Shown here: in pieces, positions 26,243-34,261 of the stretch
How positions within the stretch are numbered: position 1 is the stretch's first letter
Layout of the letters: every line of letters starts with the position of its first letter
NCBI GenBank assembly: GCA_016929605.1
Contig: JAFGIM010000066.1
Coordinates: 1-34,261 of the forward strand
Reading direction: 5' to 3'
DNA: 34,261 bases
Source: Spirochaetales bacterium
Lineage (GTDB): Bacteria; Spirochaetota; Spirochaetia; Treponematales; Treponemataceae
The notes under the pieces: generated by a model
Told to the model about the DNA's origin: nothing
The model's database searches: none
What the model saw: the letters and a program-made list of their open reading frames with translations, nothing else
Translations under genes and position numbers: made by a program

Positions 26243-27997
26243 ATGAAAACCCTGCTTACCGGCAACGAAGCCGTTGCCCTTGGCGCCTGGGAGGCTGGCG
26301 TTCGCGCAGCCTATGGTTATCCGGGGACTCCGTCTACCGAGATACTGGAAAATCTGTCGCGTCATTCAAAAGATGTCTATCTTGAATGGTCTCCAAACGA
26401 AAAAGTAGCCTTTGAGGCTGCAGCCGGCTCCTCGTATGCGGGAGTGCGCACCATCGTTACCATGAAGCACGTTGGTCTCAATGTGGCCGCAGACCCCCTG
26501 ATGACCCTATCCTATGTTGGAACCGAAGGCGGCTTCCTTATTTGTGTTGCCGACGATCCCGGCCAGCACTCTTCCCAAAACGAACAGGATTCACGCCACT
26601 TTGCCCGCTTTGCCAAGATACCCGTACTGGAGCCGGCGAATTCTGACGAGGCATTACGGTTTATGAAATATGGCTTTGAGCTATCCGAACGTTTCAAAAC
26701 CCCGGTTATGATACGGCTTACCACCCGGGTAAGCCACTCCCGAGGTCTGGTGGAAACCGGAAACCGCATCGAATCCAAAGAAGCTCATTTTGAACGAAAC
26801 CCGTCCCGCTTTTGCCCCCTGCCGATATGGGGCCGCGAAATGCGAAAGAAAGTAGAAATGCGCACTGGCGATCTTGCCCAGGAAGCAGCGCAAAGCCCGC
26901 TTAACCGGATAGAGATGGCTGATACATCCCTTGGTATTATCGCCGAAGGCCTTGCATGGAATTATGTTAAGGAAGTATTCCCCACCGCATCAGTTCTCAA
27001 GCTTGGCTGGGCATGGCCCTATCCCGACTCCCTGATTCGGGACTTCGCCTCACAGGTACAACGCCTTGTGGTAATCGAGGAAAACGAAGACATTCTGGAA
27101 GAACATATCAAGGCTATGGGCATAGCCTGTACGGGCAGAGACCTTCTTTCGGGAGTTGGAGAGCTTTCGGTTCCCAAACTCCTCGCTCTAAAGGCAAAGC
27201 TCGAAGGAAATGAGCTTCCCGTCCTGCCCGCACCCATAGAAGCTGCCAAGGACCTACCTGCACGCCCCCCGGTCCTGTGTCCCGGCTGCCCCCATCGCGG
27301 ACTCTTTTTTGCCTTAACCGCTCATGACGTTCTGGTTACCGGAGACATCGGGTGCTACAGCCTTGCGGTATTCCCCCCTCTGTCCCGAACAGACACTATC
27401 TTGTGCATGGGCGGAGGTTTTTCCGTTGCCCAGGGAATCGACAAAGCCGGTGAAAAACGGCGCGTTGTCGGCGTAGTCGGGGACTCAACATTCTTCCATT
27501 CCGGAATTACCGGACTATTGGATGTTGTATATAACAAGGGTAAATCCATTCTTGTAGTGTTGGATAATCGAACCACCGCAATGACCGGACATCAGGACAA
27601 TCCGGGAACCGGCAAAACCCTTATGGGAGAAGACAGCGATATAGTATCGATAGAGGCAGTGGGAAAGGCCTGTGGCATGAAAAACGTTACCACAGTAAAT
27701 CCCTATAACCTGGTACAAACAAAAAAAGCGATCGACGAGGCAATGGCGCGCGAGGAGTCCTCGCTCATCGTTACCCGTGCACCGTGTCCCCTCAGAACTT
27801 GCACCCCCGTTGGGCCAATAAAGTCCATAGACCCGTCCAAATGCACCGCCTGTCACTCCTGCGTTAAAATTGGTTGCCCTGCCATAGAAGCGCGAAAGAA
27901 GGGAGAGAAGCCGGTAATATCAGCGGAGCTTTGCGCTGGATGCGGGCTGTGTGTGCAAACCTGCAAATTTGGAGCTATCAAGGAGGCCCGCACATGA
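26243..27997 (+). CDS. iorA: Indolepyruvate ferredoxin oxidoreductase, alpha subunit
   Basis: GYPGTPSTEI, TPP motif GDIGCYSLA...GVVGDSTFFHSGI, two C-terminal 4Fe-4S motifs (CTACHSCVKIGCP, CAGCGLCVQTC). Confidence 0.95.
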   Translation: MKTLLTGNEAVALGAWEAGVRAAYGYPGTPSTEILENLSRHSKDVYLEWSPNEKVAFEAAAGSSYAGVRTIVTMKHVGLNVAADPLMTLSYVGTEGGFLICVADDPGQHSSQNEQDSRHFARFAKIPVLEPANSDEALRFMKYGFELSERFKTPVMIRLTTRVSHSRGLVETGNRIESKEAHFERNPSRFCPLPIWGREMRKKVEMRTGDLAQEAAQSPLNRIEMADTSLGIIAEGLAWNYVKEVFPTASVLKLGWAWPYPDSLIRDFASQVQRLVVIEENEDILEEHIKAMGIACTGRDLLSGVGELSVPKLLALKAKLEGNELPVLPAPIEAAKDLPARPPVLCPGCPHRGLFFALTAHDVLVTGDIGCYSLAVFPPLSRTDTILCMGGGFSVAQGIDKAGEKRRVVGVVGDSTFFHSGITGLLDVVYNKGKSILVVLDNRTTAMTGHQDNPGTGKTLMGEDSDIVSIEAVGKACGMKNVTTVNPYNLVQTKKAIDEAMAREESSLIVTRAPCPLRTCTPVGPIKSIDPSKCTACHSCVKIGCPAIEARKKGEKPVISAELCAGCGLCVQTCKFGAIKEART

Positions 27998-28587
27998 GTG
28001 AACAAAAGCCAACAAAAAATATCCTTCTTGTCGGCGTTGGCGGACAAGGAGTCTTGTTAGTTAGCACCATTATCGCCCAAGCCGCGATTGAACTTGGCTT
28101 TGATGTAAAGACAAACGAGGTACACGGCATGGCTCAACGAGGCGGCAGTGTATTAGCCCAGGTTCGCTATGGCAAAGAGGTATTTAGCCCTCTGGTGTGG
28201 GAAGGTACCGTAGACCTTTTAATCTCGCTAGAAAAAGCAGAGGCTCTTCGCTATGCCCATTATCTTAAAAAAGATGCACTGGCCGTTGTCTCAAACCAAA
28301 CCATTATTCCGGTAACCGTATCTTCGGGAAAAGCGGAATATCCGTCGGATCTGGATCAAAGACTTTCAAAAGCATTTCCCCGCCTTGTTCTTATAGATTC
28401 ACTTGCCATTGCCCAGCAACTTGGTAACGCAAAGGCTGCCAATATCGTTACCCTGGGCGCGGCCGCAAAAGAGTTACCCTGTCTTGCAGATGGATGGAAT
28501 CGAGCGATACAAACTTGTATCCCGGAAAAACATCGTCAACTAAACACTGCGGCCTTTGCCGCCGGAGGAGCTTTTAAAAATGAATAG
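27994..28587 (+). CDS. iorB: Indolepyruvate ferredoxin oxidoreductase, beta subunit
   Basis: NILLVGVGGQGVLLVSTIIAQAAIELGFDVKTNEVHGMAQRGGSV; start at 27994 (ATGA overlap). Confidence 0.94.
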   Translation: MSEQKPTKNILLVGVGGQGVLLVSTIIAQAAIELGFDVKTNEVHGMAQRGGSVLAQVRYGKEVFSPLVWEGTVDLLISLEKAEALRYAHYLKKDALAVVSNQTIIPVTVSSGKAEYPSDLDQRLSKAFPRLVLIDSLAIAQQLGNAKAANIVTLGAAAKELPCLADGWNRAIQTCIPEKHRQLNTAAFAAGGAFKNE

Positions 28588-29869
28588 CCATTATTTTGAA
28601 AAAGAAAAAGAGACAATGAACCGAAAGGACCTTGAGTCCCTTCAACTTGAGCGTCTTCAGGCCACGGTTAAGCGAGTATACGAAAAAAATTCGGTCTACC
28701 GAAAAAACTTTGAACAAGCCGGAGTTACTCCCCAGGATATCAAAAGCCTTTCTGACATCCAAAAACTTCCTACAATCAACAAAACCATTTTTCGTGATAC
28801 CTACCCCATGGGACTTATGTGCGTGGATAAAAAAGAAATAGTAGAGATGCACATGTCCTCCGGTTCTACCGGCACGCCAGTTGTCATGCCCTATACGCAA
28901 GGAGATCTTGATCAATGGGCAAGCTGTATGGCCAGATGCTATGCCATGGCGGGCGCGCTTCCTACCGATGTAGTGCAAATAACCCCCTCTTTTGGTCTTT
29001 TTAACGGCGGCTTCGGGATGTATCACGGAGCCAGAAAATACGGATTATTCGTCGTTCCCACCGGGGCCGGAAATACCGCCCGTCAAATAAAACTCGCCAA
29101 AGACTTTGGAACCCGGGTATTCACCGGTGTAGTGTCGTACGGTCTCAGGCTCATCGAGGAATTAGAGGCCGAAAAAACAAGCTTGAGCGATTTACGTATC
29201 GGTATCTTTGGCGCTGAATCCTTCTCTGCTGCCATGAAAGAAAAAATTTCCCAGGGCCTGGGCATAGAAGTATTCGATATCTACGGGATGACTGAAACCG
29301 GAGGAGTTGGCACTCTTGGACAGGATTGTCCCGCTCATAACGGCATTCATGTGTGGGAAGACCATTATATTATCGAAATCCTCGATCGGGACACGCACAC
29401 TCCGGTAGCGGATGGCGAAATCGGAGAGCTTACCATTACCGCTCTTACCCGAGAAGCGCTTCCGGTAATCCGGTTCAGAACCGGAGACCTTTCCCGTATT
29501 ATTTCGCGCGACACCTGCTCTTGCGGACGCACTCATCTGCGCGTTGACCAAATAATGGGCCGCGTAGACGATATGCTTATCGTTAAAGGTGTAAACTTCT
29601 TCCCCAGCCAGGTTGAACAGGCGCTTATGTCGATTCCTGGCGTATTGAATAACTACCAGATCATTATAGAAGAAGTAAACGGGGTAACCGACCTGCGAGT
29701 GCATGTAGAGGCAGAAAACGGAGTCACGGGCTTCATGGTAGAAAAAGTACTTAAAGAAACGCTCGGCTTTTCTCCCAAGGGAGACATATTTGCCCCAGGA
29801 GCCCTCCCCCGCCAGGAAGGAAAGGCAAAGCGGGTATTCTACCGCAAAAGCGATGGAAGTCTGGCTTAA
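28580..29869 (+). CDS. paaK: Phenylacetate-CoA ligase-like (AMP-forming) enzyme
   Basis: MSSGSTGTPVVMPYT, DIYGMTETGG, FRTGDLSRI, GRVDDMLIVKGVNFFPSQVEQ; start at 28580 preferred. Confidence 0.9.
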   Translation: MNSHYFEKEKETMNRKDLESLQLERLQATVKRVYEKNSVYRKNFEQAGVTPQDIKSLSDIQKLPTINKTIFRDTYPMGLMCVDKKEIVEMHMSSGSTGTPVVMPYTQGDLDQWASCMARCYAMAGALPTDVVQITPSFGLFNGGFGMYHGARKYGLFVVPTGAGNTARQIKLAKDFGTRVFTGVVSYGLRLIEELEAEKTSLSDLRIGIFGAESFSAAMKEKISQGLGIEVFDIYGMTETGGVGTLGQDCPAHNGIHVWEDHYIIEILDRDTHTPVADGEIGELTITALTREALPVIRFRTGDLSRIISRDTCSCGRTHLRVDQIMGRVDDMLIVKGVNFFPSQVEQALMSIPGVLNNYQIIIEEVNGVTDLRVHVEAENGVTGFMVEKVLKETLGFSPKGDIFAPGALPRQEGKAKRVFYRKSDGSLA

Positions 29870-30876
29870 AGAAAGGTTTTGTAATCGCGCAGATGATCGG
29901 GTAAGGTTTCATACGGCTTAAGGCCGTAGGGACATCGCTGGGCACATGCACCGCAGTGTGTGCAATCTTCAATCCGGCTCATCAATTCCTGCCACTCATC
30001 GGTAAGCCATTGGGAGACCGGTGAGCGACGCAGGAGTTGCTTCATACGATTCGCGTTATTTATAGGAATCCCGACAGGACAGGGCAAGCAATAGCCACAT
30101 CCCCGGCAAAAGCTCCCGGATAGTTGGGCACGCTCGCTCTCCACAACATCTTGCATGTCTTTATCAAAAACAGGTGGATTGGCTTCTAAAGAAAGCAATT
30201 CATCAAGCTCGACCTTTCTCTGAATACCCCACACCGGAACTACCTCTTCAAATTGACGAATCCATGAAAAGGCTGCGGGGATGTGAGTAAGCAAGCCACC
30301 GGCGAGTGCCTTCATGGCAATAAAGCCCATCCCCGAAGCAACACAGTCATTCATCAATTGAATGTCTTGTTCATCGGATAACAGGGAAAAGGGATATTGC
30401 AGACAATCATAGAGAGCGGACGCTACCGCTTCCCTGGCAATAGCAATTGAATGATTTGTTATACCAAAGCTTCGGATAAGTCCGGACCGTTTCGCTGCCA
30501 GAAGAGCATTGTATATACCATCGGCTCCGTCAGGCACTGGCAAGAAAGAAGGATTATGAAGCTGATAGAGATCGATATAATCGGTTTGCAGTTCAAGAAG
30601 ACTCGTCTCAAGATCTTTCTGTAATTCCACTCCCGTTCTCGCAGCAGATTTAGTTGCAATCAATACATCCGAGCGAATCTCGCTAAAGGCAAGCGAAAGT
30701 TTTGCTTCGCTATCAGAATATGAGCGAGCTGTATCAAAAAAGTTAATCCCTGCTTCCCAAGCGGAGAGCACCAGCGAAGCAGCCTCTTCCCGACTTTCTA
30801 TACGCTGAATGGGAAGTGCCCCAAAGGCAGTGCGGGAAACCATCAGTCCTGTTTTTCCGAGGGCTACATACTCCAC
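29866..30876 (-). CDS. Aldo/keto reductase with C-terminal Fe-S cluster motifs
   Basis: GKTGLMVSRTAFG, NFFDTARSYSDSE, YIDLYQLHNP; C-terminal CRGCGYCLPCP and CTHCGACAQRCPYGL. Confidence 0.92.
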   Translation of the reverse strand: MEYVALGKTGLMVSRTAFGALPIQRIESREEAASLVLSAWEAGINFFDTARSYSDSEAKLSLAFSEIRSDVLIATKSAARTGVELQKDLETSLLELQTDYIDLYQLHNPSFLPVPDGADGIYNALLAAKRSGLIRSFGITNHSIAIAREAVASALYDCLQYPFSLLSDEQDIQLMNDCVASGMGFIAMKALAGGLLTHIPAAFSWIRQFEEVVPVWGIQRKVELDELLSLEANPPVFDKDMQDVVESERAQLSGSFCRGCGYCLPCPVGIPINNANRMKQLLRRSPVSQWLTDEWQELMSRIEDCTHCGACAQRCPYGLKPYETLPDHLRDYKTFL

Positions 30877-30879
30877 TGG

Positions 30880-32049
30880 TTAACAGTTCCTGCCGGTAAG
30901 AATGCGATCGAAAAGATCATAGCCAACCACTTCCTGAAACCTGTCGGCGATGTCGGGAACCGAAAAAAGTTTTTCCACGAATAATCCCGCGGCACCCATA
31001 CACACTGCATTCTCCCCATATCGTGAGAACTCGATAATAAAAGATCGCTCAAGGTTATATGTCCAGTTCTCCTCAATCGCGTCTGCCATATATGAGCGAA
31101 GGTTTCCCTGGTGAATCGTCAAGTCTCCAGCAAACACAATCTTGGTAAAATCGACTGAGTTAACCAAGAAACCAAGATTCGCAGTAAGCTCCCGATAGAC
31201 ACGGTCTAATACCGCACTATCCTCGGGAAGCCGTTTCAACTCATCCCAGGAGATGGTGAATTGACCGGTTTGCCGATTCGCGGTAACAGCACGAAATTCA
31301 CCGGCGGTAAAATGATCTCCATGAAGCACTTTTTCCCGAATAACCAAGCCAAGACCTATCGCAAGACCATGATATCCCGCGTCTGCGAGTTCAAGATTAC
31401 GAAACTCCCCTAATACTGCTATAAAATTTCGGTTTCGATTCTCGGGACTAAAGGCGAGCTCTCCCCAACAACAGGAGTTCGCGTCATTATCCATAACAAT
31501 CGCCTCGGGAATGTAGCGTTGTAAATCCGCAAGCACATCAAAAGGTTCAGCAATTTTGAGCGGATTAGATCTAATAATGATTCCCGAATAGGGGTCAAGG
31601 ATACCGGGTAAACCTATGCCAATACCTAATATATCAAGACCTCGGGCCTTGGCGAACTTTTTAGCTTTTTTTACCAGGGATACAATAAGGGAAACAAGGT
31701 TTTCCCCGGTTGTTTCTTGTAACCCGTCAAAGGAATACAGCACCTGCCCGGATATAGTAGTCATCACGGCTCGGTATCGGGAGTTTTGAATTTCAAGACC
31801 AAGAACGATCCCGATATCCTCGTTAATCTTAAGGTTAACCTGTCTGCGCCCAACCCCGGACTGGCTTGTATTCTTACCGTCTGTCTGGGCCAGGCCCCGG
31901 TCAAAGATAACCTGCATAATCTTGGTTACCGTAGAACGGTCAAGATCAAGCATCTCGGCTACCTTAATCCGGCTAACCCCTGGATTAAGCCAGATAGCCC
32001 TGAGGATACGCGAGGTATTGATTGAATGGAGTTTATTACTCTCTGCCAT
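30880..32049 (-). CDS. ROK-family (NagC/XylR-like) transcriptional regulator
   Basis: N-terminal winged HTH (SRIKVAEMLDLDRSTVTKIMQVIFDRGLA), ROK domain GIGIGLPGILDPYSG, DNDANSCCWGE. Confidence 0.86.
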   Translation of the reverse strand: MAESNKLHSINTSRILRAIWLNPGVSRIKVAEMLDLDRSTVTKIMQVIFDRGLAQTDGKNTSQSGVGRRQVNLKINEDIGIVLGLEIQNSRYRAVMTTISGQVLYSFDGLQETTGENLVSLIVSLVKKAKKFAKARGLDILGIGIGLPGILDPYSGIIIRSNPLKIAEPFDVLADLQRYIPEAIVMDNDANSCCWGELAFSPENRNRNFIAVLGEFRNLELADAGYHGLAIGLGLVIREKVLHGDHFTAGEFRAVTANRQTGQFTISWDELKRLPEDSAVLDRVYRELTANLGFLVNSVDFTKIVFAGDLTIHQGNLRSYMADAIEENWTYNLERSFIIEFSRYGENAVCMGAAGLFVEKLFSVPDIADRFQEVVGYDLFDRILTGRNC

Positions 32050-32069
32050 ACAACGCGTATCCCTGAACC

Positions 32070-33425
32070 CTAGGCCCGGCTATAGCTCTTAATCTCCGCG
32101 CGAATGCGGGAAACTAAATCACTTCGCGCGATGCGAACCTGTTCCATAGAGTCGCGGAACCTGAGGGTAACCGTGTTATCTTCTTTGGAATCGTAGTCGA
32201 TAGTAATGCAAAAGGGTGTACCGATTTCATCTTGTCGGCGATAGCGCTTACCAATCGCACCGGATTGGTCATAATCGGTCATAAACTCTTCTTTAAGCTC
32301 ACCCTGAATTTCCTTGGCAAGTTCTGCAAGGCCATCTTTCTTCATCAACGGAAGCACCGCAACGGTAACCGGAGCGATTGATGGGTGAAAATGAAGAACC
32401 GTTCGCCAATCGTCGTCGTTACCCTTGTCGGCAACCTTTTCCTCTTCATAGGCGTCGCAGAGGAACATCAAGACATTCCTGGTAAGACCTGCGCTGGTCT
32501 CGATAATATAGGGAATAAAACGTTCATTGCCATTATCCTGGTCAATGTACTGTAAATCCTTGCCTGAATATTCGGTGTGCTGGGTCAAGTCAAAATCGGT
32601 ACGGTTGTGAATACCTTCAAGTTCCTGAAATCCCATGGGGAATTCAAATTCAATGTCGTAGGCATCCTTGGCGTAATGAGCGAGTTTATCGTGGTGGTGC
32701 CAGCGAAGCTTATCCTTACGAATACCATATTTGGGATAATAGCTCATGCGCTGCTCCCTCCAGTATTCAAAAAAGTTCTCGTCCTCGCCGGGTTTTACGA
32801 AAAACTGCATTTCCATCTGCTCAAACTCGCATGTTCGGAAGATAAAGTTCTTGGTAACAATCTCGTTACGAAACGCCTTGCCTACCTGGGCGATACCAAA
32901 GGGAATCTTAAGGCGATTGGACTGTGCAATATTCTTATAGTTTACATAGATACCCTGTGCGGTTTCCGGACGAAGGTAAATAACCGACGAAGAGTCCTCG
33001 GCGGGACCAATCGAGGTTTTAAACATAAGATTAAAGGAACGGGGTTCGGTAAGAGGGCCGCCGCATTTGGGGCAGGTTCGTTTTTCAACATTCTCAGGCG
33101 AGATTTGGGTATCATCATCGGCACGGAAGCGACTTTTACAATCCTTACAGTCTACCAGCGGATCGGAAAAATTGGCGACGTGTCCGGATGCTTCCCAAAC
33201 GCGGGGATGCATCAAAATCGCGGCATCAAGTCCTACGATATTGTCGTGAAGCTGGGTCATTTCCTTCCACCAAGCTTTTTGGATGTTATTCTTTAGAGCG
33301 ATTCCAAGCGGGCCATAATCCCAAGCCCCGTTTTGTCCGCCATAAATCTCGGAAGACTGAAAGACAAACCCGCGCCGCTTGCACAGGCTGACAATTTTTT
33401 CCATTGAAACTGCATGATTTTCCAT
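32070..33425 (-). CDS. glyS: Glycyl-tRNA synthetase (single-chain class II)
   Basis: CKRRGFVFQSSEIYGGQNGAWDYGPLG, YLRPETAQGIYVNYKN, EFEQMEMQFFV, FIPYIIETSAGLTR; start at 33425 with SD AAAGGAG. Confidence 0.96.
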   Translation of the reverse strand: MENHAVSMEKIVSLCKRRGFVFQSSEIYGGQNGAWDYGPLGIALKNNIQKAWWKEMTQLHDNIVGLDAAILMHPRVWEASGHVANFSDPLVDCKDCKSRFRADDDTQISPENVEKRTCPKCGGPLTEPRSFNLMFKTSIGPAEDSSSVIYLRPETAQGIYVNYKNIAQSNRLKIPFGIAQVGKAFRNEIVTKNFIFRTCEFEQMEMQFFVKPGEDENFFEYWREQRMSYYPKYGIRKDKLRWHHHDKLAHYAKDAYDIEFEFPMGFQELEGIHNRTDFDLTQHTEYSGKDLQYIDQDNGNERFIPYIIETSAGLTRNVLMFLCDAYEEEKVADKGNDDDWRTVLHFHPSIAPVTVAVLPLMKKDGLAELAKEIQGELKEEFMTDYDQSGAIGKRYRRQDEIGTPFCITIDYDSKEDNTVTLRFRDSMEQVRIARSDLVSRIRAEIKSYSRA

Positions 33426-33528
33426 CTTGTGGATACTCCTTTGGCCCCCGCTGGTTACGAGGGACATCTGTATTGGTAGTAACAATACCATACTTGCACG
33501 GTTAATGTACATAAGAAACAAATAGGGA

Positions 33529-33557
33529 TTGACCTCTGTATTTTTGACCTTTATGCT
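33529..33557 (+). promoter_or_regulatory. Promoter (TTGACC-N17-TATGCT) abutting the start codon
   Basis: -35 33529-33534, -10 33552-33557, 6 nt before the ATG at 33564. Confidence 0.5.
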
Positions 33558-33563
33558 GATTAT

Positions 33564-34199
33564 ATGGATACCCTAATGATACCCTCCCTGATTGTTACAC
33601 TTCTGGGCTGTGCATCCCTTGCTGTTAGCTACAAATCCTGGACTACATTCCGGACACGGACTCGATTGGCTCTTTGTTTTTTTTTGAGTGCGTGCTTTCT
33701 TCATGTCGTACGCATCGCCCTGGGTTCATATATATGGCACTATGGCCTTCAAACCGATGGCTGGCCACAAGCCGCAGGTTTATCAATTTCCCGAAGTGCG
33801 ACTTTTTTGGCCGCAACTGCGACCCTTATATGGTCATATGAACTCTATGAATGCAAAAAAAAGGATATAGCACGAATTACCATTATGACCTTATCCGCTA
33901 TCATCTCCCTTATTACCCTCTTGATACCCTTCTTACCGGTGCCAGTATTTAACCATATCCTGTTAGAAAGGATTATTTTAGTCTGGATAGGTTTTCTTTC
34001 TGCCTATGTACTGTACACCGAAGAGAAAAACACTCCGAAAAGAAAGATTGCCAGCTATTTTTTACTGGTTACCGGTTCGATCCTTCTTATTACGGGTATT
34101 CTTGCCTTAGCGGGTTTTGCTCATTCATGGACTGTTCTTATGGCAGCCTCTGCTTTTTTTATTGCGAGCATTCGTTACTGCTCGCAGGATTGTTGGTAA
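33564..34199 (+). CDS. Multi-TM membrane protein of unknown function
   Basis: About six or seven hydrophobic segments with a promoter immediately upstream. Confidence 0.6.
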   Translation: MDTLMIPSLIVTLLGCASLAVSYKSWTTFRTRTRLALCFFLSACFLHVVRIALGSYIWHYGLQTDGWPQAAGLSISRSATFLAATATLIWSYELYECKKKDIARITIMTLSAIISLITLLIPFLPVPVFNHILLERIILVWIGFLSAYVLYTEEKNTPKRKIASYFLLVTGSILLITGILALAGFAHSWTVLMAASAFFIASIRYCSQDCW

Positions 34200-34261
34200 T
34201 CTTGCGTAGCAATTTCCTTGTTTGGCCTGGTGATACACCTTACCATCAGTCGCTCCTATTC

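Noticed and set aside
28574-29704. 150-aa and 170-aa minus-strand ORFs opposite paaK
   Set aside because: Shadow ORFs of a clear AMP-binding enzyme gene.
32577-33296. 239-aa plus-strand ORF opposite glyS
   Set aside because: Fully antisense to an unmistakable glycyl-tRNA synthetase; no SD and no recognisable motifs.
1-34261. CRISPR arrays, IS elements, prophage or toxin-antitoxin modules
   Set aside because: No regularly spaced repeats, transposase or integrase motifs, or recognisable TA pairs were seen.

Overview
This is a compact chromosomal window with spirochaete-like gene content (UPF0164-type outer-membrane protein, bactofilin, short lipoproteins). I see no phage, IS element or CRISPR array. 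Recognisable genes, in order: pta (partial), tyrA, bactofilin, TPR protein, mtaB, lipoprotein plus UPF0164-like OMP, tRNA-Lys(UUU), metallophosphatase lipoprotein, acyl-CoA synthetase with XRE-cupin regulator, oadG-like and oadB-like Na+-pump subunits, a 186-aa unknown plus RimK-like ATP-grasp ligase, a Ycf46-like AAA ATPase, a 2[4Fe-4S] ferredoxin, LysM/M23 endopeptidase, PEGA-like exported protein, PBP1A, a ParB-N-domain protein, tyrS, nadE, a TrpP-like ECF transporter operon running into iorA-iorB-paaK, an AKR with Fe-S motifs plus ROK regulator, glyQS, and a membrane protein. Two small genes missing from the ORF track were recovered: oadG-like (9230-9352, -) and ferredoxin (14003-14173, +). 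The most interesting observations are: (1) a seven-gene operon joining a dedicated ECF uptake system to indolepyruvate oxidoreductase and aryl-CoA ligase; (2) complementary motif decay in its two ECF ATPases, predicting one degenerate and one consensus ATP site; (3) several genes with a promoter placed 6-8 nt before the ATG and no Shine-Dalgarno, suggesting leaderless mRNAs; (4) a terminator-like hairpin inside the ATP-grasp gene; (5) a membrane-tailed, HTH-less ParB-like protein directly after PBP1A. All functional calls come from reading motifs, with no database search.
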